NCBI RefSeq assembly: GCF_040678635.1
Contig: NZ_JBFATZ010000009.1
Coordinates: 62,001 to 126,000 of the forward strand
DNA length: 64,000 nt
Source: Thermopolyspora sp040678635
GTDB taxonomy: Bacteria; Actinomycetota; Actinomycetes; Streptosporangiales; Streptosporangiaceae
Reading direction: 5' to 3'
The number at the start of each line of letters is the position of its first letter. Position 1 is the stretch's first letter. Below are positions 9,334-18,440 of the stretch, piece by piece. Under the pieces are notes generated by a model that saw nothing but the letters and a program-made list of their open reading frames with translations, was not told the DNA's origin and did not search any database. The position numbers were made by a program, and so were the translations under genes.

Positions 9334-10164
9334 GTGAGCAACTTCGCGCTCGACTACGGCACCCTGCACGAGGCGAGGAAGGACCTGCACGACCTGGCCA
9401 ACCGCATCGGGCCGACGTTGAAGGACAGCGTGTTCGAGGACATGGGCTCCGGAACAAGCGACGTGGCGGGTGCCTTCGGCAACGATGAGCTGGACAGAGC
9501 CTTCCGCACTTTCTACCGCGTGGCCAGCGGCCCGATGAGCGACGCCGAGGACCGGCTCAGGAAGCTCGGTGACATGTTCGGCGGGGTCGCGGACAGCTTC
9601 TTCAACACCGACGCCGAGATCAGCCAGGGCTTGGGCGTGATGGGCGGCCGCCTGGGGCTCAGCGAGTGGCGGAGAAAGAAGGCCGCGTGGGACTTCCGCA
9701 ACGCGAACAGCGACAAGTGCGTCCCCGACGCGAACGGGAAGATGCCGGACTTCTGCTCGGCGACGGACCCTGGTCCCCCTCCGACCACCTTCACCGTCAA
9801 GGGCGAGAACGGGCAAGTGGACACCGTGCTCACGCTCGACCAGAACAACAACGTCACCAAGGAGACGACGACCGTCACCCACGACAACCAGAAGTACACG
9901 TCCGTCACGACCTACAGCGAGGACGGCAAGTCGTACACGACGGTGACCACTTACGCGGACAACACCACGGCAACCTCCACCACGACGTACGGCGCCAACC
10001 CCGATTCCTACACCACCGAGACCGTCAACGGGGACGGCACCAAGAGCACCACCGTGGTGGAAGTCAAGGAGGACGGCAGCGGCACCATGACGGTCACCGA
10101 CGCCGAGGGCAACAAGACCACATACCAGCGCAAGACCCGCTGGGAGCTGTGGACAAAGGTCTGA
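9334..10164 (+). CDS. Putative T7SS-linked protein: helical N-terminus, beta-rich Thr-repeat C-terminus (276 aa)
   Basis: A GTG start at 9334 is preceded by GGAGG with good spacing. Longer versions of the frame reach back into the divergent promoter region and are rejected. Residues 1-110 are predicted helices (ALDYGTLHEARKDLHDLANR, then a helix ending in SFFNTDAE) like the start of WXG100/LXG-type substrates. Residues about 165-270 consist of short alternating Thr-rich strands such as YTSVTTYSEDGKSYTTVTTY, resembling a small beta-repeat wrapping domain. There is no signal peptide or membrane segment. It is followed by a WXG100 gene and diverges from the giant gene, so a secreted substrate or partner role is inferred. 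Confidence 0.7.
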   Translation: MSNFALDYGTLHEARKDLHDLANRIGPTLKDSVFEDMGSGTSDVAGAFGNDELDRAFRTFYRVASGPMSDAEDRLRKLGDMFGGVADSFFNTDAEISQGLGVMGGRLGLSEWRRKKAAWDFRNANSDKCVPDANGKMPDFCSATDPGPPPTTFTVKGENGQVDTVLTLDQNNNVTKETTTVTHDNQKYTSVTTYSEDGKSYTTVTTYADNTTATSTTTYGANPDSYTTETVNGDGTKSTTVVEVKEDGSGTMTVTDAEGNKTTYQRKTRWELWTKV

Positions 10165-10211
10165 CGCGAGGTCTCACGCGAGGTCTCACGCGAGGTCCGA
10201 CGCGAGGTCTG
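10164..10211. repeat. Four tandem 12-bp repeats after the stop codon
   Basis: Immediately after the stop of the preceding gene, a unit reading ACGCGAGGTCTC is repeated four times with two substitutions in the later copies. It is non-coding here. The 12-bp period matches in-frame slippage repeats in several other genes of this window. Confidence 0.85.
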
Positions 10212-10312
10212 ATGCCGCCCACCTCGGCGCCGCCTCTTCCGTTCCCGGCGTACCGGGACGAGCCCGCAGAGCACTCTTCCTCCCCTCTGATAAATGCAAA
10301 GAAAGGTGAGTC

Positions 10313-10618
10313 ATGGCCGATATCGCATTGGATTACGAGAAAATCGAGGCGACGTCGAAGGCGCTGGACGAAGCCGCCGACACCATCAACCCGATGCTCT
10401 CGACCCTCCAGACCAAGGTCTCCACGCTGCTCGAAGGCGGTCTCGTCTTCCGACAGTCGAGTCCGGCCATGGAGGAGGCGTACAACAAGTTCAACACCAA
10501 CCTCACGGGCGCGATTGAAGGCATTAAGGGCTTCGCCAAGCAGTTCCGCGAAATCAAGTCCCAGTTGGACAACATGGACAGCGAGTGGGCGAAGAACATC
10601 CGCAGCTCCGGTAACTGA
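10313..10618 (+). CDS. WXG100/ESX-type small substrate (101 aa)
   Basis: A 101-residue all-helical protein with no signal peptide, the size of EsxA/EsxB-type type VII substrates. Two long amphipathic helices flank a turn near residues 45-52 (LVFRQSSPAMEE). The canonical W-x-G is replaced, so membership rests on length, helical-hairpin pattern and context. A good ribosome site (AAGAAAGGTGAG) precedes the ATG. It lies between another putative substrate and the convergent EccC-like ATPase gene. The product is expected to form a homo- or heterodimer and be exported with the ATPase's help, possibly as partner of one of the larger neighbouring proteins. Confidence 0.75.
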   Translation: MADIALDYEKIEATSKALDEAADTINPMLSTLQTKVSTLLEGGLVFRQSSPAMEEAYNKFNTNLTGAIEGIKGFAKQFREIKSQLDNMDSEWAKNIRSSGN

Positions 10619-10877
10619 GCGGTAACCACATCGTCGAGCATGTACGGCGGGTGCGACCGGCCGCGGCGCCGGGTCGCACCCGCCGCTTGTCATGCGAACC
10701 GGCACCGGCCGCGAGTCGGGAAGGTGCTCCGCCTCGGCCCGCGCGAGCGCCACCGGGCGGGCGCGGGCCCTGTACGGCGGGGTACAGCGGGCTGTACGGG
10801 GGGCTCGGCGCGGGCTGTACGGGGGCCGTACGGGGCACGCTCCGCCTCGCGGCCGGTTCGTCGTGCCCCGCGGCGGC

Positions 10878-13800
10878 TCAGCCGGTGCGCAGGACCGTGA
10901 GCGGCACCTGGACCGCCATCAGCTCGCCGTCCGGAGAGGTCGTCCAGCCCCGGCCGGGGGGCGGCGTGGTGCGGATCAGGTGCCCCGGGATCCGCGCGCC
11001 GATCCACTCGCCCTCGGTGAAGGACTTCGGCGCGAGCAGCAGGCCGCGCCGGGCGCGTTTCGCCGCCGTCACCCAGCCGCCCATCGCCACCTGCATCGAC
11101 TCCGTCGGCGCCGCGTACAGCAGGCCGAGGCCGCGGTCCCGGCCGGACACCGCGATCTCCTTCAGGAAGCGGTCGCAGTTGGGCATCGAAAGCAGGTCGG
11201 CGTCGTCGATCACGACGACGCGCGGCCCCGGCAGCGCCTCCAGCGCCTGCGCCACCTGCTCGTCGGACGGGTCCGGGTCGGTGAGCACGCGCGCCTGCGG
11301 GTGCCGGGCGAGGGACCGCAGCGGCGAGTCCCGGGGCGTCAGCACGACCAGCGACGTGCCGCCCGCGAGCAGCGAGACCGACAGCGCCCCCAGCGTGTTG
11401 CTCCGCCCCGTCCGGGGCGGCCCGAGCACGGCGAACACCGACCCCCAGCTCGCGAAGTCGACGCCGATCGGGCCCGCCTCGTCGCCGCCCATGCCGAGCA
11501 GCCCCCACATGGGCCGCCGCAGCTCCGCCGGGACGCGCTCGTACGCGACGGCGAAGTCCACCGACCGGGGCAGCGCCGTCACCTGGAACGGCCGCCGCTC
11601 CGCCGGCACCTTCGCGTCCCGCTGCGCCGCCTCGGCGCCGATCTCGCGCAGCGCCTCCACCTGCTCCTGCCCGGCGGTGCCGGGGGCGAGCAGCGCCACC
11701 TGCGTCTCGGTGCGGCTCAGCACGTGCCAGCCGCGGCCGGGCGGGATCGACGACGGCACCGCCGACGGCAGGAGGCCGATGACGGTGTAGTCGGACCGGT
11801 CGCCCTGCCGCAGCAGCAGCTTGTGGTCGTTGTGCGCGGCGAGCCGGCCGCCGAGCAGCGACCGCTCCGACGTCGCCACCACGTGCACGCCCATCGCCGC
11901 GCCCTCCCGCAGCAACCGGATGACCAGGTCCATCGGCCGGCCGTTGTCGTACTCCTCGAGCACTGCGGAGATCGCGTCCCACCCGTCGATCAGCACCAGG
12001 ATGTGCGCGGGCCGCTCCCGGGGCGGCAGCGCCGCCCGCAGCTCGTTGAGCCCGGCGACGCCGCGCTCGCTGCACCGCTCCTGCCGCGCGGTGAGCTCGG
12101 CCGTCAGGCGGTTCAGCAGCCGCTCGACGCGCTCGGTGTCGTGCCGGGACACCACCGCGCCGCAGTGCGGCAGCGGCTCCAGCGCGGCGAGCCCGCCGCC
12201 GCCCGCGTCGATGCCGTAGATGTGCACGTCCGCGCTGCTCGTCGTACGGGCGGCCGATCCGGCGATGGTGCGCAGCACCTGGGTACGGCCCGCCCGCGGC
12301 GCCCCGATCACGTACAGGTGGCCGAACGTGGCGAGGTTCACGGTCGCCACCCGGCGTTGCTGCAGTTGCGGCACGTCCTCCAGCGCGTACGGGATCGGCC
12401 GTACGCCGCCGGCGGGAACCCGCTCGCCGACCGGCGGCAGGTCGTCGAGCAGCACCTGCTCGGCCAGCGGCGGCAGCCAGGGGCTCGGCTGCGGCACGAA
12501 GTCGTCGAGCCGCTCCGCCGCCTCGCGGATCGCCGCCACCAGCGCCTGCAGGTCGGTCGGCGGAAGCTCGGTCGGCACCGCCGGGTCCGGCGCCGGGGAG
12601 TTCGGGGCGGGCAGCGACGCCGGTCGGCCGAGGCCGCTCCAGGACAGCTCGGCCGCCCGCACGTCGGCGCGCCGGGTGGGCCGTTTTCGCCCGGCGGTGT
12701 CGGGGCGTTCCGCGCCGACCCACGCCGACTGGAACGGCATCGCGCTGCGGGGGCCGAGCCGTACCAGGGCGCGGCCCGGTGTGGTCGGCGAGATGTGCAC
12801 GGCCTCGCTGGAGTCGATGATGTCCGTGCTCTCGGCGGAGTCCGTCACCCGCAGCGCGATGCGCAGGTTCGTGTTCGCGCGGATGTCGTTGGTGACCGCT
12901 CCGGCGGGCCGCTGCGTGGCGAGCACGAGGTGGATGCCGAGCGAGCGGCCCCGCTGCGCGATGCTGATGAGGCCGGGCACGAAGTCCGGCACCTCCCGTA
13001 CCAGCGTGGCGAACTCGTCGATGACGAGGATGAGCCGCGGCAGCGGCGGCAGCGACGGGTCCATCGTCCGCTTGGCCTGGTAGTCGGGCAGGTCCTTGGC
13101 GGCGGTGTCGGCGAGCACGTGCTCGCGGCGGCGCAGCTCCGCCGCGAGCGACTCCAGCGCCCGCTTCACCAGGTGGGAGTCGAGGTCGGTGACCATGCCG
13201 AGGGTGTGCGGCAGCTCGGCGCACTCCCGGAACGCGCTGCCGCCCTTGTAGTCGACGAGCACGAAGGTCATCTCGTCGGGCCGGTTCGCGGCGGCGAGCG
13301 ACGCCACGAACGTCTGCAGCAGTTCCGACTTGCCCGACCCGGTGGTGCCCGCCACCAGCCCGTGCGGGCCGTCCCGCACCAGGTCGAGCACGAGCGTGCC
13401 CTCGTACCCGGTGCCGATCGCGAAGGACGTGGTGCCGGGCCGCCGCCACCGCCGCAGCAGGGTCTCGGGCCTCGGTGGCTCCAGGTCGATCAGTTCGAGC
13501 AGCCGGACCTGGCGGGGCAGCCCGGTGTCGTGCTCCGGGCTCACGTCCCGGATCGGCGCGAGCGCCCGCGCCACCTGCTCGCACCAGGCGGGATCCACCA
13601 GATCGGCCCGTATGCCGGTGATGTCCGGGGCCCCGGTACGGCGCAGCGTCAGCCAATGCCTCTCGGCGAGCACGACCACGCCGCACTCCTCGGGGAGCAG
13701 GCGCTCCATTTCGTCCAGGCAGATGCTGAACACCCGCACCCGCGGCCCGTCGGTGAGGATCTGCACCATGCCGGGCACGTCGCGCAGCCGCCGCGCCCCG

Positions 13801-15548
13801 TCCATGATCACCAGCACGTCCGGGTCGGTGAACATCGCCTTGCCCATCGACGAGCCGAGCGCCCGGGCGCGCGCCTCGACCTGCGCCACCAGCTCGTTCA
13901 CCCGGTTGGCCACCGACTCGGGGTCGTTGCCGACGGCCAGCACGGGGCCGCCGGGCGCGGTGGCCCGCAGGTGCGGCAGCCACCGCACCCACTGCCAGTC
14001 GTCGGCCCGGCTCGGCTCGGTGAGCACCACCACCCGTACGTCGCGCGGGCTGTGCAGGGCGGCGGCCTGCACCACCAGCCAGCGGGCGAGGGCCTGCACC
14101 TGGGCGCGGCCACCGGCGACGCCGAGGACGCCGTCCTCGGGGATCTCCACGCCGATCGGCACCTCGGGGATGTTCCAGCGCACCACCCGGTGGTTCTCGT
14201 CCCGGGCCGGATCATCGATCTCCTTCACCGACGGCTGGTCGACCGTGCCGAGCCGCAGCAGCAGGTGGTCGAGGTCGCCGCGGCGGCGCTCCCACAGCCT
14301 GCCGCCCGGACCGCACGCGGTGAGCGCCACCGTCGCCGGGTCGGGGCCGGCGATGCCGCGCACCCGCCGCTCCTCGGCCGCGGCCTCGCGCACCTCGATC
14401 TCCAGCGCGGCCCGCCGTCGCCGGTAGTCCGCCAGCGCCGTCTCGTACTGCTTGCGGTTGCCCCGCCGCCCGGCGATCCAGTTGGCGACCGCCATCATCG
14501 GGGTGAACAGGACGAACGTCAGGTAGAAGTACGACTGGAACACCCAGACCAGCACGAGGCCGAGCACCACGGGGGAGATCATCAGCAGCAGCGGGAACGG
14601 CTGCCGGTGCGACCGGGTCGGCGGCGAGGGCAGGCGCATCCGACCGGCGTCGAGGTGCGGCGCGATGCGGGGCGGTCGGTTGTAGTCCACGCCGATGCCG
14701 TCGGCGGAGGGCACCACGGCGGCGTCGGGCTCGACCGGCTCGGACAGGCGCAGCAGGGCGGTGCCGACGACGAGGTCCTCGCCCACGGGCCACTCGGTGG
14801 CGCCCGCCGGCAGCCACGGTTCGGCCCCGCCGTCGTCACCGCCCTCGATGCCGTCATCGGTGCCGCCGATGTCGCTACCGGTGCCGCCATTGATGTCGTC
14901 AGCGTCGGCGACGAGCCAGTGCCGGTCGGCCGCGGCGCGAGTGTCGGTGGGCGGGGACACCGCGCAGGACCGCACCACACCGGCCCACGTCTCGTCGTGG
15001 TCGCCGAAGTGGTGCCAGTACGCGGAGCCGTCCGGACGCACGGTCACCCACAGTCCGCCGGTGGGCACATCCTCGCCGCTGAGCCGGATGACACAGGACG
15101 GGTCCGAGCCGATCTCGTGGCCGCCCGGGGTGAGCCGCCACGTCCGCCCCGCGCCCGGACCCGCCACCACGTGGATCTCGGCCACGATCGGGGCACCGGC
15201 CGCCGCGCCGTTCTCCCGGACCCGGTCCGGTTGCTCGGCAGGTCCGCCGAGCCCGAGCACGGCCCCCGGGCGGATGCCCGACTCCGTCACGCGCGTGTCC
15301 GGAGCGAGCGGCCGCGACCCCAAATACAGGGTGCGGGGCGGGGCGGCGACGGAACCGGCACCCGGGCTCCCGGCGGTGCGCCCGGCGGCCCCGGCCAGCG
15401 CCGGGTCGCCCTCGGCGAGGCCGCGGTCGTCCGGCCTCCGCTCCAGGGCCGCGGCGAGCTCGGCGACGGTGGCCTGCGGGGGCAGCGAGAGCAGGTGGTC
15501 GCGGCGGCGACCGTCGCTGCTGTCGGTGGTGGTGACGGTGAGGTTCAC
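10878..15548 (-). CDS. eccC: Type VII secretion FtsK/SpoIIIE ATPase, EccC/EssC-like (1,556 aa)
   Basis: This is the motor ATPase of a type VII secretion system. The start is set at GTG 15548 because GGAGGAG lies just upstream; an in-frame ATG at 15563 would overlap that site. In order: a ubiquitin/EsaB-like segment (residues about 1-105, LYLGSRPLAPDTRV), an FHA-like segment (about 135-165, GGHEIGSDPSCVIRL), two adjacent membrane segments (about 320-362), then three FtsK-type domains. The first has Walker A GTTGSGKSE (about 735) and Walker B LILVIDEFATL (about 845). The second and third have GAPRAGRTQ (about 1085) and GPPRTGRSN (about 1380), with Arg in place of the usual Lys. The N-terminal arrangement is closer to Firmicute EssC/YukBA than to mycobacterial EccC. 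No eccB, eccD, eccE or mycP gene is in the window. Confidence 0.93.
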   Translation of the reverse strand: MNLTVTTTDSSDGRRRDHLLSLPPQATVAELAAALERRPDDRGLAEGDPALAGAAGRTAGSPGAGSVAAPPRTLYLGSRPLAPDTRVTESGIRPGAVLGLGGPAEQPDRVRENGAAAGAPIVAEIHVVAGPGAGRTWRLTPGGHEIGSDPSCVIRLSGEDVPTGGLWVTVRPDGSAYWHHFGDHDETWAGVVRSCAVSPPTDTRAAADRHWLVADADDINGGTGSDIGGTDDGIEGGDDGGAEPWLPAGATEWPVGEDLVVGTALLRLSEPVEPDAAVVPSADGIGVDYNRPPRIAPHLDAGRMRLPSPPTRSHRQPFPLLLMISPVVLGLVLVWVFQSYFYLTFVLFTPMMAVANWIAGRRGNRKQYETALADYRRRRAALEIEVREAAAEERRVRGIAGPDPATVALTACGPGGRLWERRRGDLDHLLLRLGTVDQPSVKEIDDPARDENHRVVRWNIPEVPIGVEIPEDGVLGVAGGRAQVQALARWLVVQAAALHSPRDVRVVVLTEPSRADDWQWVRWLPHLRATAPGGPVLAVGNDPESVANRVNELVAQVEARARALGSSMGKAMFTDPDVLVIMDGARRLRDVPGMVQILTDGPRVRVFSICLDEMERLLPEECGVVVLAERHWLTLRRTGAPDITGIRADLVDPAWCEQVARALAPIRDVSPEHDTGLPRQVRLLELIDLEPPRPETLLRRWRRPGTTSFAIGTGYEGTLVLDLVRDGPHGLVAGTTGSGKSELLQTFVASLAAANRPDEMTFVLVDYKGGSAFRECAELPHTLGMVTDLDSHLVKRALESLAAELRRREHVLADTAAKDLPDYQAKRTMDPSLPPLPRLILVIDEFATLVREVPDFVPGLISIAQRGRSLGIHLVLATQRPAGAVTNDIRANTNLRIALRVTDSAESTDIIDSSEAVHISPTTPGRALVRLGPRSAMPFQSAWVGAERPDTAGRKRPTRRADVRAAELSWSGLGRPASLPAPNSPAPDPAVPTELPPTDLQALVAAIREAAERLDDFVPQPSPWLPPLAEQVLLDDLPPVGERVPAGGVRPIPYALEDVPQLQQRRVATVNLATFGHLYVIGAPRAGRTQVLRTIAGSAARTTSSADVHIYGIDAGGGGLAALEPLPHCGAVVSRHDTERVERLLNRLTAELTARQERCSERGVAGLNELRAALPPRERPAHILVLIDGWDAISAVLEEYDNGRPMDLVIRLLREGAAMGVHVVATSERSLLGGRLAAHNDHKLLLRQGDRSDYTVIGLLPSAVPSSIPPGRGWHVLSRTETQVALLAPGTAGQEQVEALREIGAEAAQRDAKVPAERRPFQVTALPRSVDFAVAYERVPAELRRPMWGLLGMGGDEAGPIGVDFASWGSVFAVLGPPRTGRSNTLGALSVSLLAGGTSLVVLTPRDSPLRSLARHPQARVLTDPDPSDEQVAQALEALPGPRVVVIDDADLLSMPNCDRFLKEIAVSGRDRGLGLLYAAPTESMQVAMGGWVTAAKRARRGLLLAPKSFTEGEWIGARIPGHLIRTTPPPGRGWTTSPDGELMAVQVPLTVLRTG

Positions 15549-15876
15549 CGAACTCCTCCACATGGGTCCGGTCCGTGGCCGGGCGTGACCGGCCGGTGGT
15601 GTGGTGGACGGCGTGCCACCCGCCTGGGTCGCGGCCGGGCGGGTGGCATGGGCTCATCTCGACGGGTTCGCTCCCGGGCGGCGGGGATGGCGAAGGATGC
15701 GGAACGGCCGAGAGCCGTGATCCGCAGCCCCCGGCCATCCGGTGGCGTACGGACCTGGAGCGGTAATCGAGCACACATCTGAATCCCTCCTCTGAGCTTC
15801 GCGGCCGGGGCACGGCGCCAGAGCCGGCCCGGCTCGCGGGGCGGGCGGTGTCGGGGCGCGAGCCGGGCCACCCCGA
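15549..15876 (-). other. Leader region of the ATPase gene with a strong ribosome site and a possible 77-codon reading frame
   Basis: These 328 bp separate the Pro-rich membrane-protein gene from the ATPase gene on the same strand. About 100 bp below the upstream gene, GAGGAGGG sits 6 nt before an ATG that opens a 77-codon frame (start MCARLPLQVRTPPDG) ending at the ATPase start. Its codon use is not clearly coding. A perfect 11-bp inverted repeat, TGCCACCCGCC / GGCGGGTGGCA, occupies 15614-15648 and could be an attenuator or processing hairpin. I call it a leader, not a gene. Confidence 0.4.
15614..15648 (-). terminator. 11-bp perfect hairpin upstream of the ATPase gene
   Basis: The arms TGCCACCCGCC and GGCGGGTGGCA flank a 13-nt loop. 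No T tract follows on either strand. It may be a partial terminator or an mRNA-stability structure between the two T7SS genes rather than a full stop. Confidence 0.4.
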
Positions 15877-17598
15877 TCAGGGGCCGGGATGCTGACCGCC
15901 GCCGCCGGAGGAGGACACCCCGGCGGGCCGGGCCGGCGCCCGCGTTTCACCGAGGTCGTCGTCGGCCGAGCCACCGGTCGCGGCGGCGCCACCGCCGTCG
16001 GGTGAGGTGCCTTTGGGCGCGGCCGTGCCTCCGCTGGCCGGGGGAGGTGGTGGCGCGGTGCCGGAGGGTGGGGGCAGTGCCGGGCCGCCGTTCGGTGCGG
16101 CCGGGTTGCTGCCGTCGGGTGAGGTGCCTTTCGGTACGGGCGTGCCTCCGCTGGCCGGGGGAGGCGGTGGTGCGGTGCCGGAGGGTGGGGGCAGTGTCGG
16201 GCCGCCGTTCGGTGTGGCCGGGTTGCTGCCGTCGGGTGGGGTGCCTTTGGGTATGGCGGTGCCTCCGCTGGCCGGGGGAGGCGGTGGTGCGGTGCCGGAG
16301 GGTGGGGGCAGTGCCGGGCCGCCGTTCGGTGCGGCGGAGGCGGAGGTCGGCCCGCCCGCGCGCTGCGCGCCGCGGATCGACGCGGCCAGGGTGGGTTCGG
16401 TCAGGTCGCCCTCGGCGCCCGGCGCGCGCCGGAACCCGGCGGCCGGTCTGGCGTTGCCACCGGGCGGGGCCGAGCCGTGGGGTACGGCGGAAGCGAAGAT
16501 CGGCCCGGCGGCGGGTGGCGCGCCGAGGGCCGGTGCGGCGAGCCCCGGATGTCCCGGGGTCCAGTGGGGCGAGGGGGCCGGTCGTGCGGCCCGGCCGGGT
16601 GGGGCGAGGGCGGGTTCCACCAGGTCCCCGGCCGTGTGCTGCGGCGTCGGATACGGCGGCAGCTCGCCGAAGACCTCCGCCACGGCCTCGGGGAGGGCGA
16701 GGGTGTCGGCGTACAGGGGTATGCCGTGCACCAGCACCCCGCCGTCCCGAGCCGTCTCGACCAGCCGCGCGGTCCCGCGCGCCTCGCCGGCGATCAGCCG
16801 CGCGCCGCCCGTGGGGCGGCGGCCGGGCGGGGCGGCGGCGCACACGGCGAAGGCGGGCTCGCCGGGGGTGGCGCGGCGCTCGGCGGCGGCGAGGGCGGCG
16901 ACCGGGTCGGGGCCGCCGTAGTGGTCGTGCACGCCGTCGGCGACGGTGAGCGCCCCCGCCGGGAGGCGGGCGTCGAGCTGGGCCGCGATCGACTGCAGCA
17001 CGGCCCTGGCGATGCGCGGCTCGCCGCCGACCGACACGGTGGCGGGCCCGCGGATGAGGTCGAGCAGCGCGACCAGCACGCCGTACTCCAGGTCGACGCC
17101 GAGCGCCACCAGCAGCGGCGGCGCGGTCCGGGACGTGGCACCGTGCCTGGGCCCGGCGGCCCCGGGCACGTCCGCGCGGTCGATCCACCACAGCAGCGGG
17201 TCGAGCTCGTCCACCACCCACGGCTCGCCGGGCTGCGGCGGCTCGCCGGGCGCGCCGCCGACGAAGACGCCGACGACGTCGGCGCCGAGCAGCACCCCGT
17301 ACGCCTCCAGCCCGGGTGCGACGGCCTCGGCGCGCAGCATCGCCTGCTCGGCGTCGGTCCACGCCTCCGGCTCGGTGAGCAGTTCGGTGAGCAGCCGAAG
17401 CTGCCGCCGGTGCCGCCTGCGGGTCCGGGCGGGCGCGGTGAGCGCGGCGACGGTGTGCCGGATCTCGCGGGCGACGGCGCGCCGCACCACTCGCCAGCCG
17501 CCGTAGCGGCGGACCGCGAGGTGCGTCAGCACGATCGCCAGGATCAGCAGGCCCAGCATGCCGAGGAGCGTGGGCAGCATCGGGCGCGCGGGGGTCAC
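15877..17598 (-). CDS. Membrane-anchored Pro-rich protein of the T7SS locus (573 aa)
   Basis: No family recognised. One N-terminal membrane helix (about residues 8-30, LPTLLGMLGLLILAIVLTHL) is followed by a basic stretch (TRRRHRRQ). Residues about 65-300 are Ala/Val/Gly-rich and look globular. From about 330 onward the protein is Pro/Gly/Ala-rich, with three 33-36-residue repeats around ALPPPSGTAPPPPPASGGTA. The start codon overlaps the stop of the upstream ECF sigma factor by 4 bp, so the two are translationally coupled. An anti-sigma or signal-relay role is conceivable from that overlap, but no zinc-binding HxxxCxxC motif is present. Membership of the secretion apparatus is equally possible. 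Confidence 0.75.
   Translation of the reverse strand: MTPARPMLPTLLGMLGLLILAIVLTHLAVRRYGGWRVVRRAVAREIRHTVAALTAPARTRRRHRRQLRLLTELLTEPEAWTDAEQAMLRAEAVAPGLEAYGVLLGADVVGVFVGGAPGEPPQPGEPWVVDELDPLLWWIDRADVPGAAGPRHGATSRTAPPLLVALGVDLEYGVLVALLDLIRGPATVSVGGEPRIARAVLQSIAAQLDARLPAGALTVADGVHDHYGGPDPVAALAAAERRATPGEPAFAVCAAAPPGRRPTGGARLIAGEARGTARLVETARDGGVLVHGIPLYADTLALPEAVAEVFGELPPYPTPQHTAGDLVEPALAPPGRAARPAPSPHWTPGHPGLAAPALGAPPAAGPIFASAVPHGSAPPGGNARPAAGFRRAPGAEGDLTEPTLAASIRGAQRAGGPTSASAAPNGGPALPPPSGTAPPPPPASGGTAIPKGTPPDGSNPATPNGGPTLPPPSGTAPPPPPASGGTPVPKGTSPDGSNPAAPNGGPALPPPSGTAPPPPPASGGTAAPKGTSPDGGGAAATGGSADDDLGETRAPARPAGVSSSGGGGQHPGP
15995..16330 (-). repeat. Three tandem ~105-bp repeats coding Pro-rich linker
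   Basis: Within the preceding gene, three near-identical blocks code NGGPALPPPSGTAPPPPP plus ASGGT and PKGT segments. Differences between copies are single codons. This repeat expansion has the same style as in the giant T7SS protein. Confidence 0.85.
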
Positions 17599-18200
17599 GC
17601 CGCGTCCCGGCGGGAGATCAGGCGCTGGCGGAGCATGCGCAGGCCGTGGTGGTTCCGGGACTTGATGGTCCCGCTGGGCACGCCGAGGGCGCGGGCGGCG
17701 TCGTCACCCGTCCAGTCGAGCAGGTGGACGTAGACCAGCGTGTCCCGGTGCGGTGCCGGCAGGGCGCGCAGCGCCTCGACCACGAGCCGCCGGTCGAGGG
17801 CGCGCGCGGCCTCGTCGGGAATGACCTGCAGGGCGGCGAGGTCAGCGGCGACGCCGACGGGTACGGCGCGGCTCCGCCGCCGGTCGTCGATTACGAGGTT
17901 GCGGGCGACCCGGAACAGCCACATCCGGATGGGCCGCTCCCGCCAGTCGAGGTGGTGCGCGGCCTGCCAGGCGCGCAGCAGGGTCTCCTGGACGACGTCC
18001 TCGACGAGGTGGGTGTCGTGTCCGGCGAGGCTCGCGACGAACCGGTGCAGGCTGTCGCGTTCCGCCAGGAGCAGACTCTCCCACCGCTCCGATGCCGGTG
18101 ACTCGCCGTCGGCTCGTGGCCCTGGTGGGCCGTCACCGTCTCGGCCGTCGTCCGCAGGGCCGTACGGCTCACTGCTCCTGCCAGGCGCGTTCGTCGTCAT
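17595..18200 (-). CDS. ECF-type RNA polymerase sigma factor (201 aa)
   Basis: Sigma-70 region 2 spans about residues 40-105 (LVEDVVQETLLRAWQAAHHL, then RMWLFRVARNLVIDDRRR). Region 4 follows at about 135-190, with the helix-turn-helix DDAARALGVPSGTIKSRNHH. The ATG at 18200 (MTTNAPG) is preferred over an upstream in-frame start at 18290 because GGGGGATGGG precedes it and conserved sequence begins soon after. It would direct RNA polymerase to a small regulon, plausibly this secretion locus. The downstream membrane-protein gene overlaps it. No typical zinc anti-sigma gene is adjacent. Confidence 0.9.
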   Translation of the reverse strand: MTTNAPGRSSEPYGPADDGRDGDGPPGPRADGESPASERWESLLLAERDSLHRFVASLAGHDTHLVEDVVQETLLRAWQAAHHLDWRERPIRMWLFRVARNLVIDDRRRSRAVPVGVAADLAALQVIPDEAARALDRRLVVEALRALPAPHRDTLVYVHLLDWTGDDAARALGVPSGTIKSRNHHGLRMLRQRLISRRDAA

Positions 18201-18266
18201 GTACGCGACCCATCCCCCGCGGTGGACACATGTGGCATTGACTGCGAAACGGCGCTCAAAGTTAGG

Positions 18267-18315
18267 GTGATCAGTTTGCGCGAAGATCACTGGAAGGTGA
18301 ACGGTTGGTGATCTT
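18267..18315. promoter_or_regulatory. Cluster of GTGATC/GATCAC half-sites between divergent genes
   Basis: GTGATC (18267-18272), GATCAC (18285-18290) and GTGATC (18308-18313) alternate in orientation. The last two extend to a perfect 8-bp inverted repeat, AAGATCAC / GTGATCTT (18283-18315). They lie between the sigma-factor gene and the divergent lectin gene and look like operator sites for a dimeric regulator. Confidence 0.5.
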
Positions 18316-18440
18316 TGCGTCCCGGTCGCTCCGGTACGGCGCAGCGGAACGTTCCCAAATTGTCAAGGCGCGAGTAAACCCGGGTGTTCGTCATCGGTTA
18401 ACCAAGACATTCACTGTTGTTCATGTGACGGAAGGGATCA

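Noticed and set aside
10692..15782. 1,696-codon plus-strand frame opposite the EccC-like gene
   Set aside because: Rich in Arg/His/Gln/Pro without domains, it lies wholly antisense to a clear FtsK-type ATPase, the usual GC-rich shadow frame.
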